NCBI GenBank assembly: GCA_963708715.1
Contig: CAVPSU010000002.1
Location: 496,001-560,000 of the forward strand
DNA: 64,000 bases
DNA from: DAIOEK01 sp963708715
Lineage (GTDB): Bacteria; Chloroflexota; Anaerolineae; Anaerolineales; Anaerolineaceae
Reading direction: 5' to 3'
Both the position numbers and the translations under genes were made by a program. The notes under the pieces were generated by a model that made no database searches, was not told the origin of the DNA, and saw only the letters and a program-made list of their open reading frames with translations. Shown here one piece after another: positions 25,885 to 34,737 of this stretch; within the stretch, counting starts at the first letter, position 1, and each line of letters begins with the position of its first letter.

Positions 25885-26927
25885 TATGGTTCCAGAACGA
25901 TTTTTAATGATTTTCGATCTTCAGCCGCACCAAAAGCTGCCATGGCTTCCCTTAGAGGGAATCGCTGGCTGACCAAGTCGGTCAGATCAATCAATCCGGT
26001 AGACACGATTTCAACAGCCTGCCAGCAATCTGCCGTACTGCATGCGGTTGTGGCTGTAATCATCAGTTCTTTATAATGAACCAGGTTTGAATCGAATTTA
26101 ATTGTCGGGCGATCTTTGGGTAGACCTCCGAAAAAATTTATTCTCCCGTGGATCGCAGCCAGTTCCAGCGAATTTTCCTGAGCGAAATGAACAGGAGCCG
26201 CTACAATGATCACGTCTGCTCCACGTCCATTACTCTCTTCATCCAATACAGCTCGCAAATCTTCTTCCATCGGATTCACTACGCGGTCTGCACCCATTTG
26301 CTTCACCTGGGCGGCTCGATCTGAAACGGGTTCGCTAACAATCACCCGACCGGCTCCTCGAACTTTTGCCAATTTGGTGTGCATCACTCCTATGGGACCT
26401 GCGCCAATCACCAAAACTATTTCGCCGGGTTTGATATTCAGTACATTTTGTCCACGCAAGACACAGGCAAAAGGTTCCATCAAGGCTGCCACAGCCGGAT
26501 CAACTTTTTCGCTGATCAAAATTACATTGCCCTGCTGAACAGAATTCGCCGGAACCCGGACATATTCTGCGAAACCGCCGTCACGTGTTACTCCGATGGC
26601 ATCATAATTTTCACAGAGATTATTATTCCCACTCACGCACTGCCGACAATGACCACACCCGGTATTCGGGGCAACAAATACCCGCTGACCGATTGAATAA
26701 TTGGTGACCGTCGAGCCCACTTCCGCGATCGTTCCCACCACCTCGTGCCCGGGAATTCGGACTGTTCCATCAGGGTACATCCTGTGATTTCCATGGAATA
26801 TCCGAATATCAGTACCACATATGCTCGCACTGAGCACCTTCACCAGCAATTCGCCTGGACCAATCTGTGGAATAGGGACTTGCTCTACCCGAAGATCGTT
26901 CGGACCATGATATACCGCTGCTAACAT
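25884..26927 (-). CDS. Zinc-dependent alcohol/polyol dehydrogenase
   Basis: 347 aa medium-chain dehydrogenase. Seen: SICGTDIRIFHG and IPGHEVVG (catalytic zinc Cys and His), the structural-zinc group GCGHCRQCVSGNNNLC, VLVIGAGPIGVMHTKLA nucleotide site near 175. Oxidises a polyol or sugar using NAD(P). ATG 26927 has GAGGAGG five bases ahead; the longer frame from 26948 is less likely. Lies between the frameshifted Gfo/Idh gene and the phosphotriesterase-family gene; substrate unknown. Confidence 0.88.
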   Translation of the reverse strand: MLAAVYHGPNDLRVEQVPIPQIGPGELLVKVLSASICGTDIRIFHGNHRMYPDGTVRIPGHEVVGTIAEVGSTVTNYSIGQRVFVAPNTGCGHCRQCVSGNNNLCENYDAIGVTRDGGFAEYVRVPANSVQQGNVILISEKVDPAVAALMEPFACVLRGQNVLNIKPGEIVLVIGAGPIGVMHTKLAKVRGAGRVIVSEPVSDRAAQVKQMGADRVVNPMEEDLRAVLDEESNGRGADVIIVAAPVHFAQENSLELAAIHGRINFFGGLPKDRPTIKFDSNLVHYKELMITATTACSTADCWQAVEIVSTGLIDLTDLVSQRFPLREAMAAFGAAEDRKSLKIVLEP

Positions 26928-26951
26928 ATGTACCTCCTCATCCACCAATTC

Positions 26952-27987
26952 CTACCCGAATATCTCTTTAAGATAGACCGGTCTTTCCTCAAGAAAGGAT
27001 TTTGTCCCAGCCAAAACACCTGCAACAGCCCAGCGACCTTCACCTGCTCCCGCCCGTGGGGGAGTCCCTGTCTGGATGCAGTTGATAAAATGCTCCAATT
27101 CATAGATGTATGCCCAGGCAAAACGCTCCGGCCAGGTACGAAAAATAGGACTGATCAAACCCTGATCACGATTCGTACAGACAACAATGGATTGCCCTTG
27201 AAGTTCACCGATTTGCATAATGCCTTTTTCACCAATGATCTCGACTCTGGCATCATACCCATACCCACACGGACAAACACCCGAAATCATTCCCAATCCG
27301 CCGTTCTCAAACTTGAGATTGACCAGGACATTGTCATAGAAATTTGGAGCATCGACGTTGTTTGCTTCACCTTTGAAATTGGCAACCTCGGTATAGACAC
27401 GCATATAGTTTGAACCCATCAGCCAGCGGGTTGTATCCCAATCATGACTATTCACTTCCGCTAACATGCCATTCGAAGTCCGTAAATCACGCGCCCAGGG
27501 CGGCGGCAATCCCGGACCATGGGTATTGGATTTAACCATCATCGGTTGACCTATTTCGCCCGCTTCGATCCGCCTTGCAGCTTCAACAAATTCCGGATCA
27601 AATCGACGCATGAAACCGAGTTGTAATAGAACGGAATTCCGGGTTGTCAACCTGGTCGATCTGATCACATTCCTGCAGATTTAGTGCCATCGGTTTTTCC
27701 AGGAAAACGTGCTTCTTGTTTTCCGCAGCCATTGCTGCAAGGGGTAGGTGGGTTGGGGTTGGCGTGGTAATGACGACTGCATCGAATTGTGTGTTATCGA
27801 GTGCCATTTCCAGACTGTCGTACTGGTTTTCAATCTCGAATTCTCGGGCTGTCTCCTCACGTATTTCCTTCATCGGATCCACAAGGGCAACGATTTTACC
27901 TGTCGGGATATGTCGGGTAATGGCGCGTGAATGATTCTTACCTACACGACCGGCTCCGATCATACAAATTTTGATTTCTTTTTTCAC
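26952..27987 (-). pseudogene. Gfo/Idh/MocA (inositol dehydrogenase-like) gene with one frameshift
   Basis: N-terminal frame: KICMIGAGRVGKNHSRAI Rossmann start, VVITTPTPTHLPLA, VFLEKPMALNL. C-terminal frame: VLLQLGFMRRFDPEFVEA, EVNSHDWDTTRWLMGS (catalytic His/Asp region), GVCPCGYGYDARVEIIG. Removing one base in the run at 27641-27643 fuses them into a 344-residue protein close to inositol 2-dehydrogenases. GTG start with AAAGGAG. It would oxidise a ring hydroxyl of a sugar or cyclitol with NAD. The single extra base may be an assembly error. Confidence 0.8.
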
Positions 27988-28047
27988 ACTCTCTCCTTTA
28001 GAAATAAATCTTCCTATGCCAGTAATAAATGTAGATTAATAATTGTC

Positions 28048-29583
28048 CTACGTTGTTGGGGAATAAAATCCTTCCAACATTTTTTCCAATCGTATGTATT
28101 GATCGATCAATGGTTCATAGATCTGGTGATTTTTCTCGGAAGGGATGGTCGGTTTTCCTTCCAGATGGGCGGTTTTCGTTGCATGATCTGCAAGGTCGTC
28201 GATCAACCCAGCCGCTTTCCCTGCGATCATGGCAGCTCCCCATGCACCGAATTCGTTTCCTCTCAACCGCTGATAAGGCACATTGAGGACATCCGCTTTG
28301 ATCTGATTCCAAATCGGACTCTTTGCGCCGCCACCCACAGCTCGTGTCTGTGATAATTCCAAATCAGGTAAGAGATCTCGCAAGATCTTAAGGTAGTAGG
28401 CATATTCAAATGCCACACTTTCCAGTAACGCCCGCGAGAAATGAGCGAGTGAATGAGACCAGGAGACTCCAACCCATGCTCCCCTCATCTTTGGGGTAGA
28501 TGGACAGATCCGTCCGCCTAGATGGGGTGAGAAAAAAAGACCATCTGAACCGGGTGGTACTTGTGCAGATAATCCGATCATCCGGTCGTAAAGATCATCC
28601 ACCAATGGTAATGATTCTCCTTGAGAGGTGTTAAATAACTGGTCTCTGAACCACCTTAATGCAAGCCCTCCACCACCTATATAGGCAAGGGGATTCCATA
28701 ATCCGGGGATGACTGACCGCATGGTCAAAAGGGCTCGATTTTTTGTATCTGCTACATACGAATCTGTGCAACTGGCTAGTACCGCTGCGGTCCCGGCCAC
28801 ATCAAATAGCATACCCGGACGAACAATACCGGCTCCGAGTGCATTGGCTGCAGTATCGCCGCATCCGGCTGCTATGAGTGTTCCGGCAGCCAGACCAAAA
28901 TCATTTGCAGCCAGTGTGGATACTTCACCAATAGGTTGCCAGGGATTTACAATGCTGGGAAGTTTCTCCATGTCCAGGCTGAAAGTATTGCACAGATGGG
29001 TTGACCATTCTCCTTTTCGGGCATCGGAAAATCCCGAAAAGTGGAGATAGGTGTAATCAATAAAAGCCTGATCGGCTTTCAGACCAGCCATTTTCCCGGC
29101 AACATAGGTACCAGGCATGACAAACTTTGCAGTTCTACTGTAGACTTCTGGTTGTTCATGCTTCCACCAAAGCATCTTTGGACCGTGATCACAGGTGGGG
29201 GGACATCCGGTGGGTTGGGTGATGGTATCTCCCGCTTGTTTATCCATTTGTTCAATATATGGTTGACAGCGCATATCTAACCAGGAATCAAAATGGGCGA
29301 CCGGTTGATACTGTTCGTCAATGAGTCCTATTCCCGCCATTTGTGAGTCGAATGCAATCGCAGCCACATCTTTGGGTGAGATTCCACTTGTATCCATACA
29401 ATTCCGGACAGTAAAGGCTGCTGTCTGATAAAAATCATTATTATCCTGTTCAACCTCGCCTGGTTTTGGGTAATATAGTGGAACTTCGACGCTGGTTTCG
29501 GAGATTAATGTACCATCGATCTGATACAGTGCCGCCTTGGTTCCACTGGTCCCGAGGTCAACACCTATCAGGTATTTTTTCAT
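28048..29583 (-). CDS. FGGY-family carbohydrate kinase (xylulokinase-like)
   Basis: 511 aa, standard FGGY length. ATP-dependent phosphorylation of a sugar or polyol. Seen: IGVDLGTSGTKAALY at the N-terminus, AIAFDSQMAGIGL, FDSWLDMRC, GCGDTAANALGAG with the probable catalytic Asp near 240, GPG-like AGTAAVLASC, and AVGGGAKSPIWNQIKADVL near 415. It follows gntR by about 100 bases in the same direction and is likely controlled by the same promoter. Xylulokinase-like by general pattern; substrate not certain. Confidence 0.85.
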   Translation of the reverse strand: MKKYLIGVDLGTSGTKAALYQIDGTLISETSVEVPLYYPKPGEVEQDNNDFYQTAAFTVRNCMDTSGISPKDVAAIAFDSQMAGIGLIDEQYQPVAHFDSWLDMRCQPYIEQMDKQAGDTITQPTGCPPTCDHGPKMLWWKHEQPEVYSRTAKFVMPGTYVAGKMAGLKADQAFIDYTYLHFSGFSDARKGEWSTHLCNTFSLDMEKLPSIVNPWQPIGEVSTLAANDFGLAAGTLIAAGCGDTAANALGAGIVRPGMLFDVAGTAAVLASCTDSYVADTKNRALLTMRSVIPGLWNPLAYIGGGGLALRWFRDQLFNTSQGESLPLVDDLYDRMIGLSAQVPPGSDGLFFSPHLGGRICPSTPKMRGAWVGVSWSHSLAHFSRALLESVAFEYAYYLKILRDLLPDLELSQTRAVGGGAKSPIWNQIKADVLNVPYQRLRGNEFGAWGAAMIAGKAAGLIDDLADHATKTAHLEGKPTIPSEKNHQIYEPLIDQYIRLEKMLEGFYSPTT

Positions 29584-29680
29584 TATTCATTACTCCCTTT
29601 GCCTGCAAATATTCTATTGAAGATAGAAGGAATTGGTGATCCGACTGGTGAATTTATCTTCGTGCTTCAGTCTCGATCTC

Positions 29681-30475
29681 CTACAGAGATTGGACCAATG
29701 ATGGCTCAATATTCGTGGGTCGGAAATTTGGTTCGCGGACCCGCATCAGTTCAACCTCAAATCGAGAACGATCACCACGATGCACGGCATGATAATATTC
29801 GATCGGTCGACCATCCTCTGAAAAGCTGACACTGTCCAACATCAAGAGTGGTGCGCCCCGGTCAACACCCAGCAGTGCAGCTTCGGTTTCTGTAGCCAGG
29901 ACAGCTTCAATTGTCCTTCGCCCTTTGGTCAGGAATATTCCACCTTCTTTTTCGAGGTATTCATAAAGCGACCGGTTGGTCAGGTCCACTGTTGCCAGGG
30001 AAGGACAGATATCGTATGGAATATAGGTGGTCACAAGTTGGATCGGTTCATCGTCAATAAACCTCAGGCGTTGAATATCGACAACCATTTCGCCAACTTC
30101 AATATTCAAATAGCCGGAAATTTTCTCGTCGGAGGGGACAATATTCTGGTGCAACACTTTTGTGCCCGGTTTTAATCCCCGTTCAACCATGTCCTGATAA
30201 AACCCGGTCAGTTTTTGTATGAGTCCTTCGTTGATCTTCGGCTCCTGGATGAAGGTTCCTTTACCTTTTCGGCGTCGAATAACCCCTTCCAATTCCAGTT
30301 CCCTTAATGCTTGCCGAACAACCGTCCGGCTGATTCCATACAATTCACATAGATCCTGTTCTCCTGGAATTTGATCCCCGGGCAACCAGGTTTTTTGCTG
30401 AACATTGTCCTTCAAAATATCCATCAGTTGGATGTAATATGGAATATGGCTGCCAAAATTAATTTTTTCTTTCAT
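29681..30475 (-). CDS. GntR-family repressor with UTRA ligand domain
   Basis: 264 aa. N-terminal winged helix-turn-helix: PGDQIPGEQDLCELYGISRT, VVRQALRELELEGVIRRRKGKG and TFI, residues ~30-80. The C-terminal ~160 residues are a UTRA domain that senses a small effector, often a sugar phosphate (e.g. MVVDIQRLRF, YEYLEKEGGIFL, PIEYYHAVHRGDRSRFEVEL). It is the first gene of the minus-strand catabolic operon; its own promoter carries a copy of the 18-bp near-palindrome also found on three other promoters in the window, so autoregulation and a local regulon are likely. Confidence 0.9.
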   Translation of the reverse strand: MKEKINFGSHIPYYIQLMDILKDNVQQKTWLPGDQIPGEQDLCELYGISRTVVRQALRELELEGVIRRRKGKGTFIQEPKINEGLIQKLTGFYQDMVERGLKPGTKVLHQNIVPSDEKISGYLNIEVGEMVVDIQRLRFIDDEPIQLVTTYIPYDICPSLATVDLTNRSLYEYLEKEGGIFLTKGRRTIEAVLATETEAALLGVDRGAPLLMLDSVSFSEDGRPIEYYHAVHRGDRSRFEVELMRVREPNFRPTNIEPSLVQSL

Positions 30476-30507
30476 ACACAGAAGTCCCCATTTTCAAGAT
30501 GATTTCT

Positions 30508-30525
30508 TGTAATCCTGTTATTACA
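30508..30525. promoter_or_regulatory. GntR-type operator 1 (on the gntR promoter)
   Basis: TGTAATCCTGTTATTACA. Symmetric half-sites TGTAAT and ATTACA with a 6-base centre. It lies just downstream of the gntR -10 box, where a bound repressor would block initiation. An identical copy is at 49429-49446. Confidence 0.8.
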
Positions 30526-30529
30526 TCTT

Positions 30530-30558
30530 ATTATAGGAAAAACTGCCCAACCTGTCAA
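30530..30558 (-). promoter_or_regulatory. Promoter of gntR and the minus-strand catabolic operon
   Basis: On the minus strand TTGACA (complement of 30553-30558), 17 bases, TATAAT (complement of 30530-30535): consensus sigma70-type hexamers at ideal spacing, reading toward the GntR gene. Confidence 0.85.
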
Positions 30559-30663
30559 TAGAAAGCACCCTGAAGGCATTGGTCCAAGAACCTGCGGAAA
30601 ACCAATTAAATCTACATAAATTCGATTACAGAGTTGCTTGAGAAATTCGACCGGTCAAATATC

Positions 30664-30691
30664 TTGAAAATAAAGAACTCCTGACTATAAT
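30664..30691 (+). promoter_or_regulatory. Promoter of the divergent isomerase/oxidoreductase unit
   Basis: TTGAAA (30664-30669), 16 bases, TATAAT (30686-30691), reading toward the isomerase gene at 30868. The operator at 30694-30711 begins three bases after the -10 box. Confidence 0.75.
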
Positions 30692-30693
30692 AA

Positions 30694-30711
30694 TGTTATC
30701 CTGTAATGACA
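30694..30711. promoter_or_regulatory. GntR-type operator 2
   Basis: TGTTATCCTGTAATGACA, three mismatches to operator 1, at the expected transcription start of the plus-strand unit. Together with operator 1 it suggests that the GntR protein controls both divergent directions. Confidence 0.7.
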
Positions 30712-30867
30712 AGTTCTTTTAATAAATCAAGTGTTGATTTAAGCTATTATTTATTGGAAAATTGGAAAAGGTTGGATCAAGCTTTTTCCCTAAGAATAAA
30801 TATCGTCACATAGATGTTGCCAATTATTCAAATATATGGATTACCCAAATTCTATAGGAGGAATCAA

Positions 30868-31728
30868 ATGAAAGTCGGAATTGATAGCTATTGCTTACCA
30901 CCGGTTCTTTGGCGAGGTGTATCCGGATCAAAAACCGCCAGCGAAGAACATGACAATGTCAGATTTTCTTAAACGGGCCAAGGAATTGAAGGTAGACGGT
31001 GTCTCTCTGGAGTCCTGTTTCTTCCCGTCCACAGATCCAGCCTGGTTTAAGGACCTCAAGGCTCAATTGGATGAGTACAAATTTGATCGGGTTTACGCCT
31101 GGGGTCATCCAGATGGATTGGAGCGAGGGAAAAACTGGACAGCCTATGATGAAATGGTAGCCGGGATTCCCAATGCCAAAGCCATCGGTGCCGATGTGAT
31201 GCGCGTGGTTGGCAGCAGCCTGATGTTCCGCCATGAAGCATCACCGACCGCAGATCAGAGCTCTGGTCGATATGTTCAAGAAAGCCGTAAAAGTGGCAAA
31301 GGAGTATGACATCAAATTGGCTGTCGAGAACCATATCGACTTCACCTCCGATGAGATTCTCCAAATGCTTAATGAAGTAGATTCTGACTATTTTGGTTTG
31401 AACTTCGATACCGGAAACTTCCTCCGTTTGTTGGATGACCCGATCGCTGGAATGGAGAAACTGGCACCATACGTTCTGGCGACCCATGTAAAAGACCTGA
31501 TGCCCGACAAGAACTGCTCGTCCTACAGATTGGCATTTCTTCGCCGGAGTTCCAGTTGGTCAGGGTCTCATTGATAACCAGACACTGGCTACATTGCTCT
31601 ACAAAGCGAATTTCAAAGGCTTCCTGGCAGTCGAGATCGATCATCCGCACACTGATTGGACTGAACGTGAAGACGAAGCAGTTGCGTTGAGCATTAAGGA
31701 ACTCAAGCGCATCGCTGCTGCATTGTAA
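30868..31728 (+). pseudogene. Sugar phosphate isomerase/epimerase (TIM barrel) with three frameshifts
   Basis: ATG 30868 with AGGAGG ahead opens MKVGIDSYC; removing an extra T at 30895/30896 leads to YHRFFGEVYPDQKPP; removing a T at 31241 leads to HRPQIRALVDMFKKAV; removing an A at 31512/31513 leads to DWHFFAGVPVGQGLID and on to the TAA at 31726. The repaired protein is 285 aa of the AP-endonuclease-2-like barrel, with LAVENHIDFTSDEI, NFDTGNFLRL, ATHVKD and AVEIDHPHTDW carrying the usual Glu/Asp/His metal ligands. All three lesions are single-base insertions within 620 bases. First gene after the GntR-controlled promoter. Confidence 0.8.
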
Positions 31729-31793
31729 TTGACCAAAACTCGCAGGGTGGTGGATTATCCTCCTGAATATAACCTGCTTAAGGAGATGAAAAT

Positions 31794-32957
31794 TTGAAAC
31801 CGGTAAATGTTGCGATTATTGGAACCAAGTTCATGGGCAAAGCCCATAGCAATGCATGGACTTCCGCTCCCAAGTTCTTCAGTCTTGGTCTAAAACCCGT
31901 TCTAAAAGTCGCCTGCGGACAAGACGAGAAGGGCACCAACGACTTTGCCAGTAACTGGGGTTGGGAAGAGACGGCCAATGATTGGAAGAAAGTGGTTGAA
32001 CGAAAAGATATCGATATTATCGATATCTGTACTCCCACTTACCTTCACAAAGATATCGTTCTAGCGGCAGCTAAAAACGGAAAACAAATTTTCTGCGAAA
32101 AACCGGTCGCATTAAATTTCACCGAAGCAAAAGAAATGTACGAAGCAGCAGAAAAAGCGGGTGTATTGCACTATGTCAACCACAATTACCGCCGGACACC
32201 CGCGATCGCTTTTGCCAGGAAACTGATTGACGAAGGCAAGATCGGAAAGATCTTCCATTGGCGTGGTACTTACCTCCAGGATTGGATCACCGATCCAAAT
32301 TTCCCGCTCACATGGCACCTTCAGAAAAAGTTCGCTGGGGCAGGTCCACACTACGACCTGAACTCACACAGCGTCGATCTTGCCCGTTATCTGATCGGGG
32401 AAGTCGGTTCTGTCATGGCTATGCTAAAGACGTTCACAGCAGAACGCCCCCTGCCCGGGAAGGATGCCGGTACATTTAAGTCTGGTTCAACCGCCTCAGA
32501 TATGGGAAAAGTAACTGTAGACGATGCTGCATTCATGGTGGTTGAGTTTGAGAACGGAGCTCTCGGTGCATTTGAAGCCAGTCGTTTTGCCAGCGGTCGC
32601 AAAAACTATAACTATTTTGAGATCTATGGCAGTAAAGGCAGCCTGATATTCAACCTCGAACGTATGAACGAATTACAATATCTGAATCTGGAAGACCCGG
32701 CTGATGAACAGGGATTCAGGACAATCCTTGTAACCAATTCCACCCATCCTTACGTGGGTGCCTGGTGGCCGCCCGGTCATATTATCGGCTATGAACATGA
32801 GTTCACCCATGCAGTGGTAGATTTTCTGACCGCAATGGAAAAAGGCACAAAAATTACACCCAGCCTGTATGATGGTATGAAAGATATGCAGGTTTTGGAA
32901 GCCGCCATCCTATCATCGAATTCCGGTAGGAAAGTTCAGGTTTCTGAAGTTAAGTGA
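31794..32957 (+). CDS. Gfo/Idh/MocA-family sugar oxidoreductase
   Basis: 387 aa NAD(P)-dependent dehydrogenase. Seen: VAIIGTKFMGKAHSNAW Rossmann start, IDICTPTYLHKDIVLAA, IFCEKPVALNFTEA (EKP motif), HNYRRTPAIAFARKLI, and a C-terminal sheet domain with GPHYDLNSHSVDLARYLIG, where the catalytic His/Asp lie. TTG start at 31794, AAGGAG eight bases upstream. It pairs with the preceding isomerase, an arrangement seen in pathways that oxidise a sugar at C3 and then isomerise or eliminate. Confidence 0.87.
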   Translation: MKPVNVAIIGTKFMGKAHSNAWTSAPKFFSLGLKPVLKVACGQDEKGTNDFASNWGWEETANDWKKVVERKDIDIIDICTPTYLHKDIVLAAAKNGKQIFCEKPVALNFTEAKEMYEAAEKAGVLHYVNHNYRRTPAIAFARKLIDEGKIGKIFHWRGTYLQDWITDPNFPLTWHLQKKFAGAGPHYDLNSHSVDLARYLIGEVGSVMAMLKTFTAERPLPGKDAGTFKSGSTASDMGKVTVDDAAFMVVEFENGALGAFEASRFASGRKNYNYFEIYGSKGSLIFNLERMNELQYLNLEDPADEQGFRTILVTNSTHPYVGAWWPPGHIIGYEHEFTHAVVDFLTAMEKGTKITPSLYDGMKDMQVLEAAILSSNSGRKVQVSEVK

Positions 32958-32999
32958 CTCCAGGAAACCTGTCATGAACAGGAAGTAACTAGCATACGA

Positions 33000-33031
33000 G
33001 GGGATGAGGGTCGAAATCGAATCTCATCCCC
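33000..33031. other. Intercistronic hairpin
   Basis: GGGGATGAG (33000-33008) and CTCATCCCC (33023-33031), 9-bp perfect stem, 14-base loop, no T-run. Lies between the oxidoreductase and the FucI-like gene; probably an mRNA-stability or partial-stop element. Confidence 0.55.
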
Positions 33032-33084
33032 ACTACATATCCGGGAAAGATCCGGAATAATGGTAAGCAATAGTTGGAGAATCC

Positions 33085-34428
33085 ATGAAAGCCAAATTCG
33101 TTCCCATATGTTTTCATACAGCAGATGACCCCGATTTTATGAAGCAGGTTGACATTTTGCATACTTTGCTGGCAGATGAGGCTGAAATTCTTCCTCCTGT
33201 GACTTTAGGTCAAAAACTGCCGGAATGTGACGGGGTGATCTTCCCCCAGATGCTTGGTGATGCGTATCGCAGATTTGATCAGATCAAAACACTCCCGCAA
33301 CCACTCATGGTGATTACCTCTGAGTTTGGCACAGTCTCAATGTGGGATTGGGAGATCAACAGTTACCTGGCTGCCAAAGGTGTGAAAGTGATCGCACCAA
33401 ATAGTCTTGAAAAAACGAAGAAAGCCTGTCGGGCTTTTGCATTGAAACGTCAATTAAGGCAGTCAAAATTCCTGGTTTACCAGGATGAACCTGCCACTGG
33501 GGACGGCAGACAAAATTCGATCTTCAAACGATTTTATTGGTGGGAACCTGAATGTATTCAAGAGATAGAAAAGACGTATGGGGTAAAGGTCAGTAAGAGA
33601 AGTTTTAAAAAATTAGGCGAAGAGGCAAAAGCTATCCCGGATTCCGATGCGGAAGCTGTTTGGGCTGCAAAACGAGGGATCACCCCGATTGGCAAGATCA
33701 CGAATCGGGCAGTGCTGAGCGCAATCAAAACCTATATGGTGGTTAAACGAGACCTAGACCAAGATCCAACCATAATTGCAGTTGGCATTAACTGCCTGAA
33801 CGAATCCCAGTATTCGGATACGACACCCTGTCTGGCATGGAATTTACTATATGAAGAACGAGCAATGGTTTGGGGATGCGAAGCCGATTTGGTATCGATG
33901 CTTACCGAAGTATTGATCAGTAAGACCATCGCAGCACCATTCATGATGACAAACCTCTATCCTTTCTTGATGGGCAACACCGCGTTGAAGCATGAACACA
34001 TCCCGTACTTTCCGGAGGTAGAAGAAGAACCCGAAAATCACATTTTGGCTGCACATTGCGGGTACCTCGGAGTCGTGCCGCAATCTTTCACGACTGAATG
34101 GACATTGCGTAAAAAAGTACTGGCTATTGTCGATGACAATGCGACAGCAATCGACGGAAGACTACCGGTGGGCGATATCACACTCGTAAAATTGATCCCC
34201 CCATTTAACCGATTATCTATCATCGAGGGTGAACTCCCGAATTACGCACAATTCAAAGATTCGGATTGTCTCAATGGAGCGGTTATTCGGGTGCCGGATG
34301 GCAAGAAATTGGTAGACGAACTTGCTTCTCATCACTATATCGTGACAACCGGGCATAATCTGAATGAATTGGAAATGGTTGCAAAAGTCTTTGACCTGGA
34401 ATGCTTGACCATGTCTTATGGACTATAA
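33085..34428 (+). CDS. L-fucose/L-arabinose isomerase-fold protein
   Basis: 447 aa, similar in length and layout to the FucI-like proteins of COG2407. Seen: an N-terminal Rossmann-like region (CDGVIFPQMLGDAYRRFDQI), a middle region with AVGINCLNES and CLAWNLLYEERAMVWGCEADLVSML, and a C-terminal part with HCGYLGVVPQSF and GELPNYAQFKDSDCLNG. The Glu in YEER/WGCEAD and the His in AHCGY are candidate metal ligands, by analogy with fucose isomerase. Likely interconverts an aldose and ketose; substrate unknown. Last gene before the ROK operon. Confidence 0.72.
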   Translation: MKAKFVPICFHTADDPDFMKQVDILHTLLADEAEILPPVTLGQKLPECDGVIFPQMLGDAYRRFDQIKTLPQPLMVITSEFGTVSMWDWEINSYLAAKGVKVIAPNSLEKTKKACRAFALKRQLRQSKFLVYQDEPATGDGRQNSIFKRFYWWEPECIQEIEKTYGVKVSKRSFKKLGEEAKAIPDSDAEAVWAAKRGITPIGKITNRAVLSAIKTYMVVKRDLDQDPTIIAVGINCLNESQYSDTTPCLAWNLLYEERAMVWGCEADLVSMLTEVLISKTIAAPFMMTNLYPFLMGNTALKHEHIPYFPEVEEEPENHILAAHCGYLGVVPQSFTTEWTLRKKVLAIVDDNATAIDGRLPVGDITLVKLIPPFNRLSIIEGELPNYAQFKDSDCLNGAVIRVPDGKKLVDELASHHYIVTTGHNLNELEMVAKVFDLECLTMSYGL

Positions 34429-34483
34429 GACGGCAACCTTATGACATAATTAGTTATAAGTGAACATCAAAAGACAAAACATA

Positions 34484-34511
34484 TTGACTTTTAGACATGG
34501 ATTGTTATAAT
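34484..34511 (+). promoter_or_regulatory. Promoter of the ROK/ABC operon
   Basis: TTGACT (34484-34489), 16 bases, TATAAT (34506-34511), reading toward the ROK gene at 34738. The 34503-34520 operator covers the -10 box. Confidence 0.75.
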
Positions 34512-34520
34512 GTCATTACA
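34503..34520. promoter_or_regulatory. GntR-type operator 3 (overlapping a -10 box)
   Basis: TGTTATAATGTCATTACA. Half-sites TGTTAT and ATTACA at the same 6-base spacing as the other operators; the centre differs. The position over the -10 box fits repression. The weakest of the four copies; a site for the ROK protein is the alternative. Confidence 0.55.
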
Positions 34521-34737
34521 AGTACGACCCACCGTTTTAAGTACCTCCCTGGGGTAATCCCGGTTTACAAAATAAATTTGAAATTGGCATAGCATAACTC
34601 ATAGATTCAATTTTGCTGATGTCGATTATGAATGACGGATTTTTGTACTTTCAATATGTACGCTCGCACCACTGATCGCCTGCTGTAAGCTGACTTTTGT
34701 TTGTAAAAAATAAGATCTTCGAACAAAGAAAGCATCA

